Shown here: positions 23,967 to 31,948 of the stretch, in pieces
Layout: each line of letters starts with the position of its first letter
Numbering within the stretch: the first letter of the stretch is position 1
NCBI GenBank assembly: GCA_024644775.1
Contig: JAHEHB010000009.1
Coordinates: forward strand, 1 to 32,643
Origin: Deltaproteobacteria bacterium
GTDB lineage: Bacteria > Desulfobacterota > Desulfobacteria > Desulfobacterales > SURF-15
Direction: 5' to 3'
DNA length: 32,643 nucleotides
Program-made: the position numbers and the translations under genes
Notes under the pieces: model-generated
What the model was told of the DNA's origin: nothing
Databases searched by the model: none
Seen by the model: only the letters and a program-made list of their open reading frames with translations

Positions 23967-25403
23967 ATGGAAAAAAATCGCTTTCAATCATTTATCTTGA
24001 TCCTTCTACTAATCGCAGTAACCGGAGCAACCCTTGCTTATTCATCGGCAAAGGGGAAATCGGCGTTTTCGAACTCGCTTTCCGAGACGCGTAGGCCTGA
24101 AGCTTCACAACAAGAAATCGTAAAAATTTCCGGAAACCTGGTACAAAACAAGATTCTGCAGGGATCAGACGGAATCGTCAATCTGTCGCTGACCCTCAAT
24201 GCCCTTGATATTCAAAAATCTGAGAACACAGATGAGCACCATGTGGATATGGTAATCGTCCTGGATCGAAGCGGGTCGATGAGGGGTAAAAAAATCGAAG
24301 ATGCCCGACGAGCCATTTCAGATCTCCTGGATAGACTGACAGAAACCGACCGTATTGCCATTATCGCTTATTCGGATTCGGTTCAAAATTACTCCGGTCT
24401 CCTTAATGTGTCAAAAACCAATCGACATCGTTTAAAATCTATTATCAGCGGTATTCAGGCGGGTGGTGCGACCAACCTTGGGGCTGGGCTGCAGGAAGGT
24501 ATCAACACGCTGTTGTCAAGAATTCGTAATGGTAACACCGGCAAAGTTATTCTCATATCAGACGGACTTGCAAATAGAGGTATCACCAATTCGCAGGATC
24601 TGGGAACCATGGCCAGTGCCGCCATCGAAAACGAGTTTTCTGTAAGCACCGTCGGTGTCGGGTCAGCATTTAACGAGTTTCTAATGACGGCGATCGCAGA
24701 CAGGGGAACCGGTAACTACTACTATTTGGAAAACCCCAGTGCATTTGCAGAAGTATTTGAGAAAGAGTTTTACCACGCAAAAGCAACCATCGCCACCGGT
24801 GTTGCCGTTCATATTCCTGTCGACAATGCCATATCTCTGATAAATGCAGCCGGGTACCCGATTCAAATTCAAAATCGCCATGCAATTTTTTATCCGGGGG
24901 ATTTACGATCCGGGCAAGCCCGAAAACTGTTTCTAACGCTGCGGGTGCCCTCCCATGCAGAACAGAAATTCGAAATTGACAACATCAAAGTGAGTTATTT
25001 CCATAGCGGCCAATTGTTCGAGACACCGCTTACACAGGCGTTTAAGATTGCCTGTGTGAAAAATCGAAAAGAGGCCCACCTCTCAATCGATAAAGCGACC
25101 TGGACAGAAAAGGTACTTCAGGAGGATTACAACCGGCTTAAGCAGGAAATAGCCGGGGATATCAAAACCGGGAAAAAAAGAAGTGCCTTGAAACGCATCA
25201 ACAACTATTACGAGGAGCAAAAATCTCTGAATGACACCGTGGGGTCGGCAAAAGTAACCGAAAACCTAAATAAAGACCTCGAGGAATTACGAAATGTCGT
25301 TGAAGACTCCTTTCAGGGAGCTCCCGCGGCTGTGTCGCGCAAACAAAAACTAAATTCGAAATCTCTTCAATACGAGAGCTATAGCGGCAGACGACAAAAG
25401 TAA
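23967..25403 (+). CDS. secreted VWA-domain protein
   Basis: The product is 478 residues. A signal peptide or N-terminal anchor covers about residues 1-27 (FILILLLIAVTGATLAYS). The von Willebrand A domain (about 93-270) has the metal site DRSGSM at 100-105, the GGATNLGAGL threonine loop and ISDGLANRG. It is therefore a metal-dependent binding domain with a full MIDAS. After a beta-rich region, the C-terminal part (about 370-450) is helical and charged. The layout resembles bacterial inter-alpha-trypsin-inhibitor-like VWA proteins. An AAAGGGG ribosome-binding site stands five to six bases before the ATG. It is divergent from the two-component operon and 136 bases upstream of the PspA-like gene. 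I infer a role outside the membrane, sensing or binding partners during envelope stress. Confidence 0.9.
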   Translation: MEKNRFQSFILILLLIAVTGATLAYSSAKGKSAFSNSLSETRRPEASQQEIVKISGNLVQNKILQGSDGIVNLSLTLNALDIQKSENTDEHHVDMVIVLDRSGSMRGKKIEDARRAISDLLDRLTETDRIAIIAYSDSVQNYSGLLNVSKTNRHRLKSIISGIQAGGATNLGAGLQEGINTLLSRIRNGNTGKVILISDGLANRGITNSQDLGTMASAAIENEFSVSTVGVGSAFNEFLMTAIADRGTGNYYYLENPSAFAEVFEKEFYHAKATIATGVAVHIPVDNAISLINAAGYPIQIQNRHAIFYPGDLRSGQARKLFLTLRVPSHAEQKFEIDNIKVSYFHSGQLFETPLTQAFKIACVKNRKEAHLSIDKATWTEKVLQEDYNRLKQEIAGDIKTGKKRSALKRINNYYEEQKSLNDTVGSAKVTENLNKDLEELRNVVEDSFQGAPAAVSRKQKLNSKSLQYESYSGRRQK

Positions 25404-25539
25404 AAAAGGGATCAAAATCCAGTTTTTGATTTCGAAGCATTGATAGACAACTCACCTGATATATAACATCCAAAACACGAATTCCCGCCCGCAGTTGCCA
25501 GGCATGGCGAGCGGGTCGGAATTCGATTAGGAGGTAACA

Positions 25540-26103
25540 ATGGGAATCGCAACAAGGGTGTTGAGGATATTTAAAGCCGACATTCACGGCGTAATGGATC
25601 AATTAGAAGACAGGGGACTTTTACTCAAACAGTATCTTAGAGATATGGAAGAAGCTCTAACCCATAAAGAAGTCAGGTTAAAAAAACTGGATGTATCTCA
25701 AAGCCAAACACGCCTAAAACGTGACAACTATAATAAAGACATTGAAAAATTAGAGCAAGACCTTGAAGCGGCAATAAAAAGAGATAAGGACAATATTGCG
25801 CGATTGTTGATAAAAAAAATAAAACCGCTTATCCGGCTTCGAGATGATATCGAACGCCACATGAACGCTCTCGATCAGCAGATGGTTCAATTCAGCAACG
25901 GTTTCGACCAGCAACGTATGCAGTATCAGCAGCTTAAACAAAGGGCGACGGAATATTTCCATCAGGCAGATCGAAAAACATGGGAAGAAACCTTGACAGC
26001 CGTCACACCGGGGATGATTTCTCAGGAGCTGAGCGATGAAGAAATAGAATTTGAGCTTATCCAACGTAAAGAAGCAATGGTGGACAACAAGGGGGAAAAT
26101 TAA
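25540..26103 (+). CDS. PspA/IM30-family protein
   Basis: The product is 187 residues and almost entirely coiled coil. It starts MGIATRVLRIFKADIHGVMD, with an amphipathic N-terminal helix as in PspA, followed by the ED and YLRDMEEAL pattern of the first coiled coil. It is shorter than E. coli PspA (about 222 residues) and lacks part of the C-terminal helices. PspA/IM30 proteins coat and stabilise damaged membranes as ESCRT-III-like assemblies. GGAGG stands six bases before the ATG. The next gene starts two bases after its stop, so the two are tightly coupled. No pspB, pspC or pspF is present, so control must differ from the enterobacterial system. Confidence 0.85.
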   Translation: MGIATRVLRIFKADIHGVMDQLEDRGLLLKQYLRDMEEALTHKEVRLKKLDVSQSQTRLKRDNYNKDIEKLEQDLEAAIKRDKDNIARLLIKKIKPLIRLRDDIERHMNALDQQMVQFSNGFDQQRMQYQQLKQRATEYFHQADRKTWEETLTAVTPGMISQELSDEEIEFELIQRKEAMVDNKGEN

Positions 26104-26105
26104 CA

Positions 26106-26663
26106 ATGAAAACGATCTTGCGACCCATACGAGCAACCGTTTTTTTCGGTCTAATCTGCGGCCTCTCCTTCATTCCGCTTTTGGAAGGATTAAGCCATGT
26201 AATACCCTGGCCAAAGACCCTGACCCTTACGTTATGGATTTTTATGGCGGTCTATAGCTTTTTGTTGACGCGTTGGAGCGGAAGGAGCGTTTTGGTGATC
26301 GTTTTTCCATTGATGCTGATAATTATTTCACTTTTTTGGGTAGATTCAATTTCTCTTTTTTTGGTGCTTATGTTGGGGGTTCTTAGCTGGATTCGAAGTG
26401 GTATGTGTTTTACGAATCATATGGGAAGAAAAGTTTTTACCGAACTAATTCTAAGTACAGGCGGCGGAGCGCTTGTGATAGGTTTAACTCCTGCTTCGGT
26501 CTTGATCTGGCCCCTGGCCATCTGGATGTTCTTTTTAGTGCAGGCACTTTATTTTATGATTTTTGAAACAAATTTAGGCGAGAAAGAACAAATCGAACGA
26601 GATCCGTTTGAGCAGGCAAAAGTGAAAGCAGAAAAAATCTTATCAACCGAAGTTATCTTTTAG
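26106..26663 (+). CDS. polytopic membrane protein linked to PspA
   Basis: The product is 185 residues with about five membrane segments (residues about 10-30, 42-54, 61-90, 119-135 and 137-152). It ends in a charged cytoplasmic tail (about 155-185, EKEQIERDPFEQAKVKAEKI). I do not recognise the family. It starts two bases after the PspA-like stop codon, with GGGG about nine bases upstream, so the pair is almost certainly co-translated. A natural guess is that it serves as a membrane docking partner for the PspA-like protein, in the way PspB/PspC or LiaF-type proteins do elsewhere; that is inference only. A weak hairpin, CCGTT (26679-26683) with AACGG (26696-26700), may mark the end of the transcript. 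Confidence 0.75.
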   Translation: MKTILRPIRATVFFGLICGLSFIPLLEGLSHVIPWPKTLTLTLWIFMAVYSFLLTRWSGRSVLVIVFPLMLIIISLFWVDSISLFLVLMLGVLSWIRSGMCFTNHMGRKVFTELILSTGGGALVIGLTPASVLIWPLAIWMFFLVQALYFMIFETNLGEKEQIERDPFEQAKVKAEKILSTEVIF

Positions 26664-26741
26664 TTTGAAGTTGCCCCACCGTTTTGTTTCAATACAACGG
26701 CTATTGTGGTTTAGCTCCTTACCTGCTGATTGTTTGACTAA

Positions 26742-27173
26742 ATGGATCAGACGAGACTCTTCGGGTATATTTTGAGCAATTTTGATAAGTTAGGCAAAAA
26801 GGACTTTACAAATGCGCTGCGAATTCTCGGAGAGCCGCCAGAGTCGATTGAAGAAATCCTCTCAGCACCAATCGCACAGACAACGGAATTTGAACATGAA
26901 AAAAAGGAATCAAATTTTGTAAGTAATACTGTACACAATAATCGTTCGAGTGTCAAAACAAATATACTTTGTAAGAGAAAATCGATCGGTCAATATCGGA
27001 TTTTTCTCGGCGAATGGATGCAAGACGTAAGTCGGATTATATTTTGCCCTCAAAAATATCATCCGACTTACGTCAACAGGCACTCGAGTAAAACTGGGGA
27101 GGCGAAACTTGTGTTAAGAATCAATCTTTTTCCACCAACAAACCGGAGGCGCCGAATCCGCCGTCTACATTAA
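26742..27173 (+). CDS. doubtful ORF, possibly a 5' gene fragment
   Basis: The frame encodes 143 residues. The first 50 or so (MDQTRLFGYILSNFDKLGKK, then ALRILGEPPESIEEIL) look like a real helical protein. The rest has a random-looking composition, contains the two arms of the large hairpin at 27024-27074 and overlaps the convergent SDR gene by 53 bases. There is no ribosome-binding site before the ATG. I read it as a gene whose 3' part was replaced or lost, possibly with insertion of the palindromic element. It could also be a chance frame. Confidence 0.25.
   Translation: MDQTRLFGYILSNFDKLGKKDFTNALRILGEPPESIEEILSAPIAQTTEFEHEKKESNFVSNTVHNNRSSVKTNILCKRKSIGQYRIFLGEWMQDVSRIIFCPQKYHPTYVNRHSSKTGEAKLVLRINLFPPTNRRRRIRRLH
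27024..27074. repeat. near-perfect long inverted repeat (hairpin)
   Basis: GACGTAAGTCGGAT at 27024-27037 is the exact reverse complement of 27061-27074. The pairing continues inward through one mismatch and ATATTTT, giving a stem of about 22 pairs with a short loop around 27046-27051. No T run follows on either strand, so it is not a typical terminator, although it lies 47 bases beyond the 3' end of the SDR gene. It may be a small mobile palindromic element. Confidence 0.8.
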
Positions 27174-27888
27174 CGGTGTGCCCTACGATCCAGCTGCTCT
27201 CTTCCGAGGCCAAGAAGACCACCGCGTCAGCGATTTCCTTTTCTTGGCCATAGCGGTGTGCAGGAATAAGACGAAAATACGCGTTGCGGGTGGCATCATC
27301 ATGACATTCCCGGCTCATTACCGTATCCACCGGCCCTGGAGATACGGCATTTACATTGATTCCACTGCCGATAAGCTCCAGTGCCATCACTTTGGTAAGC
27401 AGTATGATACCAGCCTTGGAAGCACCGTAAGCCGCTCGGCCAAAACCGCCCCGTTCCCCGGAAATAGAAGCGATGTTGATAATTTTGCCGGAACGGTTTT
27501 CGATCATCGGTCGCGCAACCGCCTGACCGCATAAAAAGGTTCCAGTCAGGTTGGTATCGAGAACCCGCTGCCATTGGTCGAGTGTTGTTTCCATAAATGC
27601 TTTGGTGAGCCCCACACCGGCATTGTTCACGAGAATATCAATACCCCCAAAGCCTGTTATCGTCTCATCAATCATAGAATCGATCTGAGCTTTATCGCAG
27701 ATGTCAGCGACACAAGCTAACGCCTTTCCGCCTTCAGCCTGGATTTCGGCTGCCACGCGAACAGCGTTTTCCTTCACTACGTCAACAACGGTGACCGCAG
27801 CGCCTTCTTCGCTGAGACGGTGGGCGATTGTTCGGCCGATTCCGCGACCGGCTCCGGTGACGATAGCCACTTTTTTATCCAATCTCAT
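27121..27888 (-). CDS. short-chain dehydrogenase/reductase (FabG-like)
   Basis: The product is 255 residues. It has the classical SDR parts: NAD(P)-binding TGAGRGIG (residues 11-18), an acidic DVV after the second strand that favours NAD, NNAG (88-91) and catalytic S141, Y154 and K158 in YGASK. The C-terminus has the usual VNVDGGFGASG. The substrate is unknown; 3-oxoacyl or sugar alcohol oxidoreductases look alike. I start at ATG 27888 because GGGAAGG lies eight bases before it. The GTG at 27897 would touch that site. It stands alone, 38 bases downstream of the HtrA protease gene on the same strand. Confidence 0.92.
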   Translation of the reverse strand: MRLDKKVAIVTGAGRGIGRTIAHRLSEEGAAVTVVDVVKENAVRVAAEIQAEGGKALACVADICDKAQIDSMIDETITGFGGIDILVNNAGVGLTKAFMETTLDQWQRVLDTNLTGTFLCGQAVARPMIENRSGKIINIASISGERGGFGRAAYGASKAGIILLTKVMALELIGSGINVNAVSPGPVDTVMSRECHDDATRNAYFRLIPAHRYGQEKEIADAVVFLASEESSWIVGHTVNVDGGFGASGLLVEKD

Positions 27889-27926
27889 CACAATCACCTT
27901 CCCAACGCATGCCTTCGGTCACAATC

Positions 27927-29375
27927 CTATTTCGTGATCTTTATGACCAGAAAGCCTGCATTTGCCCGCTTAACGAACATCTGAATGGTTTCACCTTCGT
28001 TGACCTTGGCAACCGCTTCACTATAATCTTCGACACTCTTTACATCCGTGTGGTTAACCTCTTTGATGATATCCCTGACCATCAAACCTGCTTCAGCCCC
28101 TTTACTATCCGGTTTGACACCTGATACGATCACGCCTTCTTTTTCTGACAAATTAAACCGGCTTGCAATTTCAGGAGTGATGGCCTCAACTCGGATGCCG
28201 AGTTCATCCTCTTTTTGTTCTTTAAATCTTCGGGCGGAAATCTTATCTTCTTCTCGCTTGGCAATTTTCACTTGGAGCGCCATCGGCTTACGATCTCGGA
28301 ACACCGTAATATTGGCAACTTCACCGACATTTAACCCGGCAATCAATGTGGTCAGATCTCGAGTGGTTTCCACTTTTTTTCCGTTCACTTCAACAATGAT
28401 GTCTCGGGGTTTGATACCCGCTTGGTCAGCCGGATCACCTGAAAAAACCTCGGTAACCAGCACGCCCTCTCCGTTCTTAAACCCGTAGTATTCCGCAAGT
28501 TCTTTGCTGAGATCCTGAATCGCAACACCGAGCCAACCACGGGTAACCTCTCCTTTGGCCTTGAGCTGCTCGAGAATTCCACGCGCAAGATTGATGGGAA
28601 TCGCAAATCCGATCCCTTGTCCAGCGGCGACAATGGCCGTGTTAATCCCAACGACTTCGCCCCGAATATTGAGAAGTGGCCCCCCGCTGTTTCCCGGGTT
28701 GATTGATGCATCTGTCTGAATAAAATTATCATAAGGGCCGGATCCGATTACGCGGCCTTTGGCGCTTACGATCCCGGCCGTTACTGTATGGGACAATCCG
28801 AACGGGTTTCCGATAGCGACCACCCACTCACCCACTTTTACCGTATCGGAATCCCCCAATTCGGCGATGGGAAAATTGTTAGCAGACTTTATCTTAATGA
28901 GTGCGATGTCCGTGTTGGGATCTCTCCCAACCACTTCAGCATCGTATTCTTTTTCGTTTCTCAGGATGGCTTTAATCTGATCAGCGCCCTCCACGACATG
29001 ATTGTTCGTGACAATATAGCCTTCCCGATCGATAATAAAGCCTGAGCCAAGGCTCCTCTGTTTAAAATCTCGCTGCCGCTCCGGTCCAAAAAATTTGTCA
29101 AAAAATTCCCGCATCGGATCATCCTTATCAAAGGGCCCCCTAAAGTGACGAAAAACTCGGCCACCTCCTTTGATGGTTTTAACGGTCCGGATGTTGACCA
29201 CCGCAGGGCTGACCAACTCCGCAAGGCCGGTAAAATTTTCAGGCACCATCTTTACGGGTGGTGTGGCAGATCCAGTAATTGGAACAAAAAATAGATTAAT
29301 AGCGATGGTAAGACCGATCACCCATAATGGCGTAATCAGAAAACCACCGAACTGTAGTTTCTTTCGATCATTCAT
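27927..29375 (-). CDS. Do/DegP-family periplasmic serine protease (HtrA)
   Basis: The product is 482 residues. An N-terminal hydrophobic segment (about residues 11-32) acts as signal or anchor. The trypsin-like domain has H126 (TNNHVV), D156 (NTDIALIKI) and S230 (GNSGGPL). Two PDZ domains follow, at about residues 275-365 and 385-475, the second with the VSGVKPDSKGAEAGL loop. The enzyme degrades or refolds damaged envelope proteins. AAGGAG stands eight bases before ATG 29375, which decides the start; the open frame runs 20 codons further. It follows the DUF1844 gene by 67 bases. An envelope-quality-control role fits the neighbouring PspA-type module, though it lies on the other strand with no shared promoter. 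Confidence 0.95.
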   Translation of the reverse strand: MNDRKKLQFGGFLITPLWVIGLTIAINLFFVPITGSATPPVKMVPENFTGLAELVSPAVVNIRTVKTIKGGGRVFRHFRGPFDKDDPMREFFDKFFGPERQRDFKQRSLGSGFIIDREGYIVTNNHVVEGADQIKAILRNEKEYDAEVVGRDPNTDIALIKIKSANNFPIAELGDSDTVKVGEWVVAIGNPFGLSHTVTAGIVSAKGRVIGSGPYDNFIQTDASINPGNSGGPLLNIRGEVVGINTAIVAAGQGIGFAIPINLARGILEQLKAKGEVTRGWLGVAIQDLSKELAEYYGFKNGEGVLVTEVFSGDPADQAGIKPRDIIVEVNGKKVETTRDLTTLIAGLNVGEVANITVFRDRKPMALQVKIAKREEDKISARRFKEQKEDELGIRVEAITPEIASRFNLSEKEGVIVSGVKPDSKGAEAGLMVRDIIKEVNHTDVKSVEDYSEAVAKVNEGETIQMFVKRANAGFLVIKITK

Positions 29376-29442
29376 TGGGTATACTCCTTGTTGATCATAA
29401 ATCGAATTAATAACGGCACCGGATGGCATCGTCACATCCCGG

Positions 29443-29859
29443 CTATCCTTTCTCCTTCACATATCGCATTCTCAGATCGTAGAGAATATGTTTTAGCAAT
29501 TCTTCTTCTTCTTTTGTTAAGTTTCCGGCTGTTTTTTCTTTCAGCATCGAAAGCATATCGATGGTTTGTTTTGCCAAAGGTAGATTTTTTTCTTTCTTGG
29601 CTGTGGCAGGATCTTCCATGGCACCCAACTGCACCAGTGCCGATGCATTCAGAGAAAAAACAAAGGTTTGAAAATTGATTTCGGGTAATTGAGGCTGCTC
29701 TTTACTTTCATCCCCAGCAGATTCTTTTTCCGGAACGGTTTCTTCAGATTCTTTCTCGACCTCTGCTGCTTTCGAATCTTTCTCTTCCTCTTTTTCACCC
29801 TCCTCTTGTGAGAAAATCCTCCGGTCCTTGATTACGAAATCCTTTTTTTCTTCTGACAT
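29443..29859 (-). CDS. DUF1844 domain-containing protein
   Basis: The product is 138 residues. It opens MSEEKKDFVIKDRRIFS, then a Glu/Lys-rich linker (about residues 18-60). The DUF1844 domain follows: LPEINFQTFVFSLNASALVQ, LGAMEDP, KNLPLAKQTIDMLSMLKEKT and LLKHILYDLRMRYV. The family is conserved in Desulfobacterota and many other bacteria and has no assigned function. GGAGG stands nine bases before ATG 29859, so the 37 extra codons of the open frame upstream are not used. It is probably transcribed with the HtrA gene. Confidence 0.9.
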   Translation of the reverse strand: MSEEKKDFVIKDRRIFSQEEGEKEEEKDSKAAEVEKESEETVPEKESAGDESKEQPQLPEINFQTFVFSLNASALVQLGAMEDPATAKKEKNLPLAKQTIDMLSMLKEKTAGNLTKEEEELLKHILYDLRMRYVKEKG

Positions 29860-29964
29860 TATTGGCCTCCTCCATAATTTTCCGGGTGGATAATAAATGA
29901 TCGCATAGACCTCAGGGGCTATCCCCCAATTGCTGCACCGCAAGAAACGAATGCCGAAAAAAAA

Positions 29965-29998
29965 TATCAATTGCTTATAGAAATTCCGAGACGTTAAA
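29965..29998 (-). repeat. 34-bp dispersed repeat, copy B
   Basis: Read on the minus strand it runs from TTTAACGTCTCGGAATTTC to AAGCAATTGATA. It differs from copy A (15312-15345) at four of 34 positions. It lies between the truncated serA gene and the DUF1844 gene, outside both coding regions. Confidence 0.7.
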
Positions 29999-30028
29999 TT
30001 ATTACATTATATACCATCCATTTCAAAA

Positions 30029-30859
30029 TTAAAGCTCCAAAAGAGTTACCGATTTCACCGTCGGTAAAATCTGCAACTCTTCAAGTACGGATTCCGGAAT
30101 GGGGGTATCCGTATCGAGAAAGATAAGATTCCGGTTGCCTTCCTCTTCCTGCCCTACCTGCATGCGGCCGATATTGATGCGATGATTTCCCAGTGTCGTC
30201 CCGATTTCACCGATCGATCCCGGTCGATCCACATTATGGATTAATGCAATATGGCCTTGGGGTATCATCTCCAGTCGAAACGAATTGATTCTAACAATCC
30301 TCGCCTGATTCTTACCGAAAATCGTACCGGAAACGGTATCGGTTGTTTCCGCAGTAATAATGCGCACAGTTATCAGATTCAAATACTCTTCGGCATCGGC
30401 AACGTTTGTTTCAGTCACAGTAATGCCCATTTCCTTAGCAATAATATGCGCATTGACAAAATTGACATCATCTTTAACGGTGAGAGCGAGGAGCCCTTTT
30501 AACACCGAAGATGATATTGAAGTAATATCTATACTCTGGAAATCGCCTCTATATTCGATAATGACCTCTCTTATGGGGCCGTTGCAAAGTTGTGACTGAA
30601 GACAACCTATCTGATCTGCGAGCTCAATATATGGCCTTAGCCTTGCTAAGAGTTCGCCGGAAACAGCCGGGACATTAACGGCATTAACGATAGTCCCTTT
30701 TTTCAGATAGTCAATGATTTGATTTGCCAACGCGATGGATACATTCGCCTGGGCTTCCTGAGTGGAAGCTCCCAAATACTGAATACCCGCTTCATCCAGC
30801 ATATCTGAAATTAAAACTCTCAATGACGCTTCTTTCAAAACCGTCTCCGCACAAGGCAT
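30029..30859 (-). CDS. serA: SerA (D-3-phosphoglycerate dehydrogenase) lacking its catalytic domain
   Basis: The product is 276 residues; full-length long-form SerA is about 525. LRVLISDMLDEAGIQ (residues 13-27) matches the extreme N-terminus of SerA. It is followed directly by YLGASTQEAQANVSIALANQ (28-47), which belongs after the NAD-binding domain. The allosteric substrate-binding domain (about 55-200, with VNAVNVPAVSGELL) and the C-terminal ACT domain (about 203-276, HNVDRPGSIGEIG and INIGRMQVG) are intact. The whole catalytic and NAD-binding part, about 285 residues, is missing in frame near 30778-30781. The protein cannot be a dehydrogenase but might still bind serine. A TTG at 30823 (LRVLISD) with AAGAAG five bases upstream may be the true start. 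An assembly artefact is possible. Confidence 0.85.
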   Translation of the reverse strand: MPCAETVLKEASLRVLISDMLDEAGIQYLGASTQEAQANVSIALANQIIDYLKKGTIVNAVNVPAVSGELLARLRPYIELADQIGCLQSQLCNGPIREVIIEYRGDFQSIDITSISSSVLKGLLALTVKDDVNFVNAHIIAKEMGITVTETNVADAEEYLNLITVRIITAETTDTVSGTIFGKNQARIVRINSFRLEMIPQGHIALIHNVDRPGSIGEIGTTLGNHRINIGRMQVGQEEEGNRNLIFLDTDTPIPESVLEELQILPTVKSVTLLEL

Positions 30860-31092
30860 GATTTTTGATTTTTCTGCCGCGTCTCATTATTTGCTATTTT
30901 TGGTTCGTATTCAAGTGAAAGATGAATTTGTAAAAAGCCGAATTCATTAACTTTGATTTTGACAGAAACATATTTCGCAAAACCGATTTGTCAAGGCGCC
31001 CCATTGTAATGTAATACATGGACAGTTGAATAAAAACCGTGTAGTTATAAATACCGTAACCCTGTTTTTCACCCTGAATTAAAAACAGTCAT

Positions 31093-31815
31093 ATGGCGAA
31101 GTCAAAAAAATCCGCATGGTTAGCCTGGCCCCCTCTTGTAAATGGTATCCTTATTCGACGCTATAAACGTTTTATGGCCGATGTGAAACTCAAAGATCAT
31201 GGCATTGTCACGGCCCATTGTCCCAACTCCGGGAGTATGAAAGAATGCTGCGAACCGGGAAGACCCGTCTTTCTATCGTATCATGACAATCCCAAGCGGA
31301 AATTAAAATATACATGGGAGCTCATTCAAATGCCAACGTCTCTTGTTGGCGTCAATACGCTGGTACCGAACCGATTGGTTTTTGAGTCGATACAGTCAAA
31401 GAAAATCAAAGGGCTTTCAGGATTCAATGAAATTAAACGGGAAGTGGCTACAAGCAAAGGGTCACGACTCGATCTCATGTTAGGTGGTGACGACACGAAC
31501 CGCTGTTATGTTGAAGTTAAAAACTGTACGTTGGTGGAAAACAAGATTGCCTATTTTCCCGACGCAGTGACGACCAGAGGTTTGAAACACCTTTCTGAGC
31601 TGCAACGGCTTGCTCGCATCGGATACCGATGTGTCATGTTTTATTTAATTCAACGAATGGATGCGGCGGTTTTTAAACCGGCGGACCATATCGATCCCGA
31701 TTATGGAAAGGGCTTACGAAAGGCGGTAAAGAACGGTGTCGAAATATTGGTGTATGATGTAAAGATCGATCTAAAAACGATTCGACTCAACAAAGAAATT
31801 CCGTGGATGCTTTAA
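31093..31815 (+). CDS. sfsA: SfsA-family nuclease / sugar fermentation stimulation protein homologue
   Basis: The product is 240 residues, the normal SfsA length. It shows the N-terminal OB-like part (LIRRYKRFMADVKLKDHGIV, then AHCPNSGSMKECCEPG) and the nuclease-like core with SRLDLML, CYVEVKNCTLVE and FPDAVTTRGLKHLSEL. The D and E-x-K set resembles PD-(D/E)XK nucleases, and DNA or RNA cleavage has been reported for family members, although the name comes from a maltose-metabolism effect in E. coli. The ribosome-binding site is weak. The gene stands alone, with a strong terminator 78 bases after its stop. Confidence 0.93.
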   Translation: MAKSKKSAWLAWPPLVNGILIRRYKRFMADVKLKDHGIVTAHCPNSGSMKECCEPGRPVFLSYHDNPKRKLKYTWELIQMPTSLVGVNTLVPNRLVFESIQSKKIKGLSGFNEIKREVATSKGSRLDLMLGGDDTNRCYVEVKNCTLVENKIAYFPDAVTTRGLKHLSELQRLARIGYRCVMFYLIQRMDAAVFKPADHIDPDYGKGLRKAVKNGVEILVYDVKIDLKTIRLNKEIPWML

Positions 31816-31892
31816 CCGGCTTATCATTAGTTAAATAGGGAAGGAACTCAACCGATGGTTCGGGCGAGCGGTCAGGGCCGGAACGGCAAATT

Positions 31893-31925
31893 AAAAACGG
31901 GGCTCATTACTTGAACCCCGTTTTT
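31893..31925. terminator. bidirectional rho-independent terminator
   Basis: AAAAACGGGG (31893-31902) pairs perfectly with CCCCGTTTTT (31916-31925) around a 13-base loop, with a T run on each strand. It separates the convergent sfsA and cooS genes and should end both transcripts. Confidence 0.9.
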
Positions 31926-31948
31926 TAATATCGATGGCTCCTATATTG

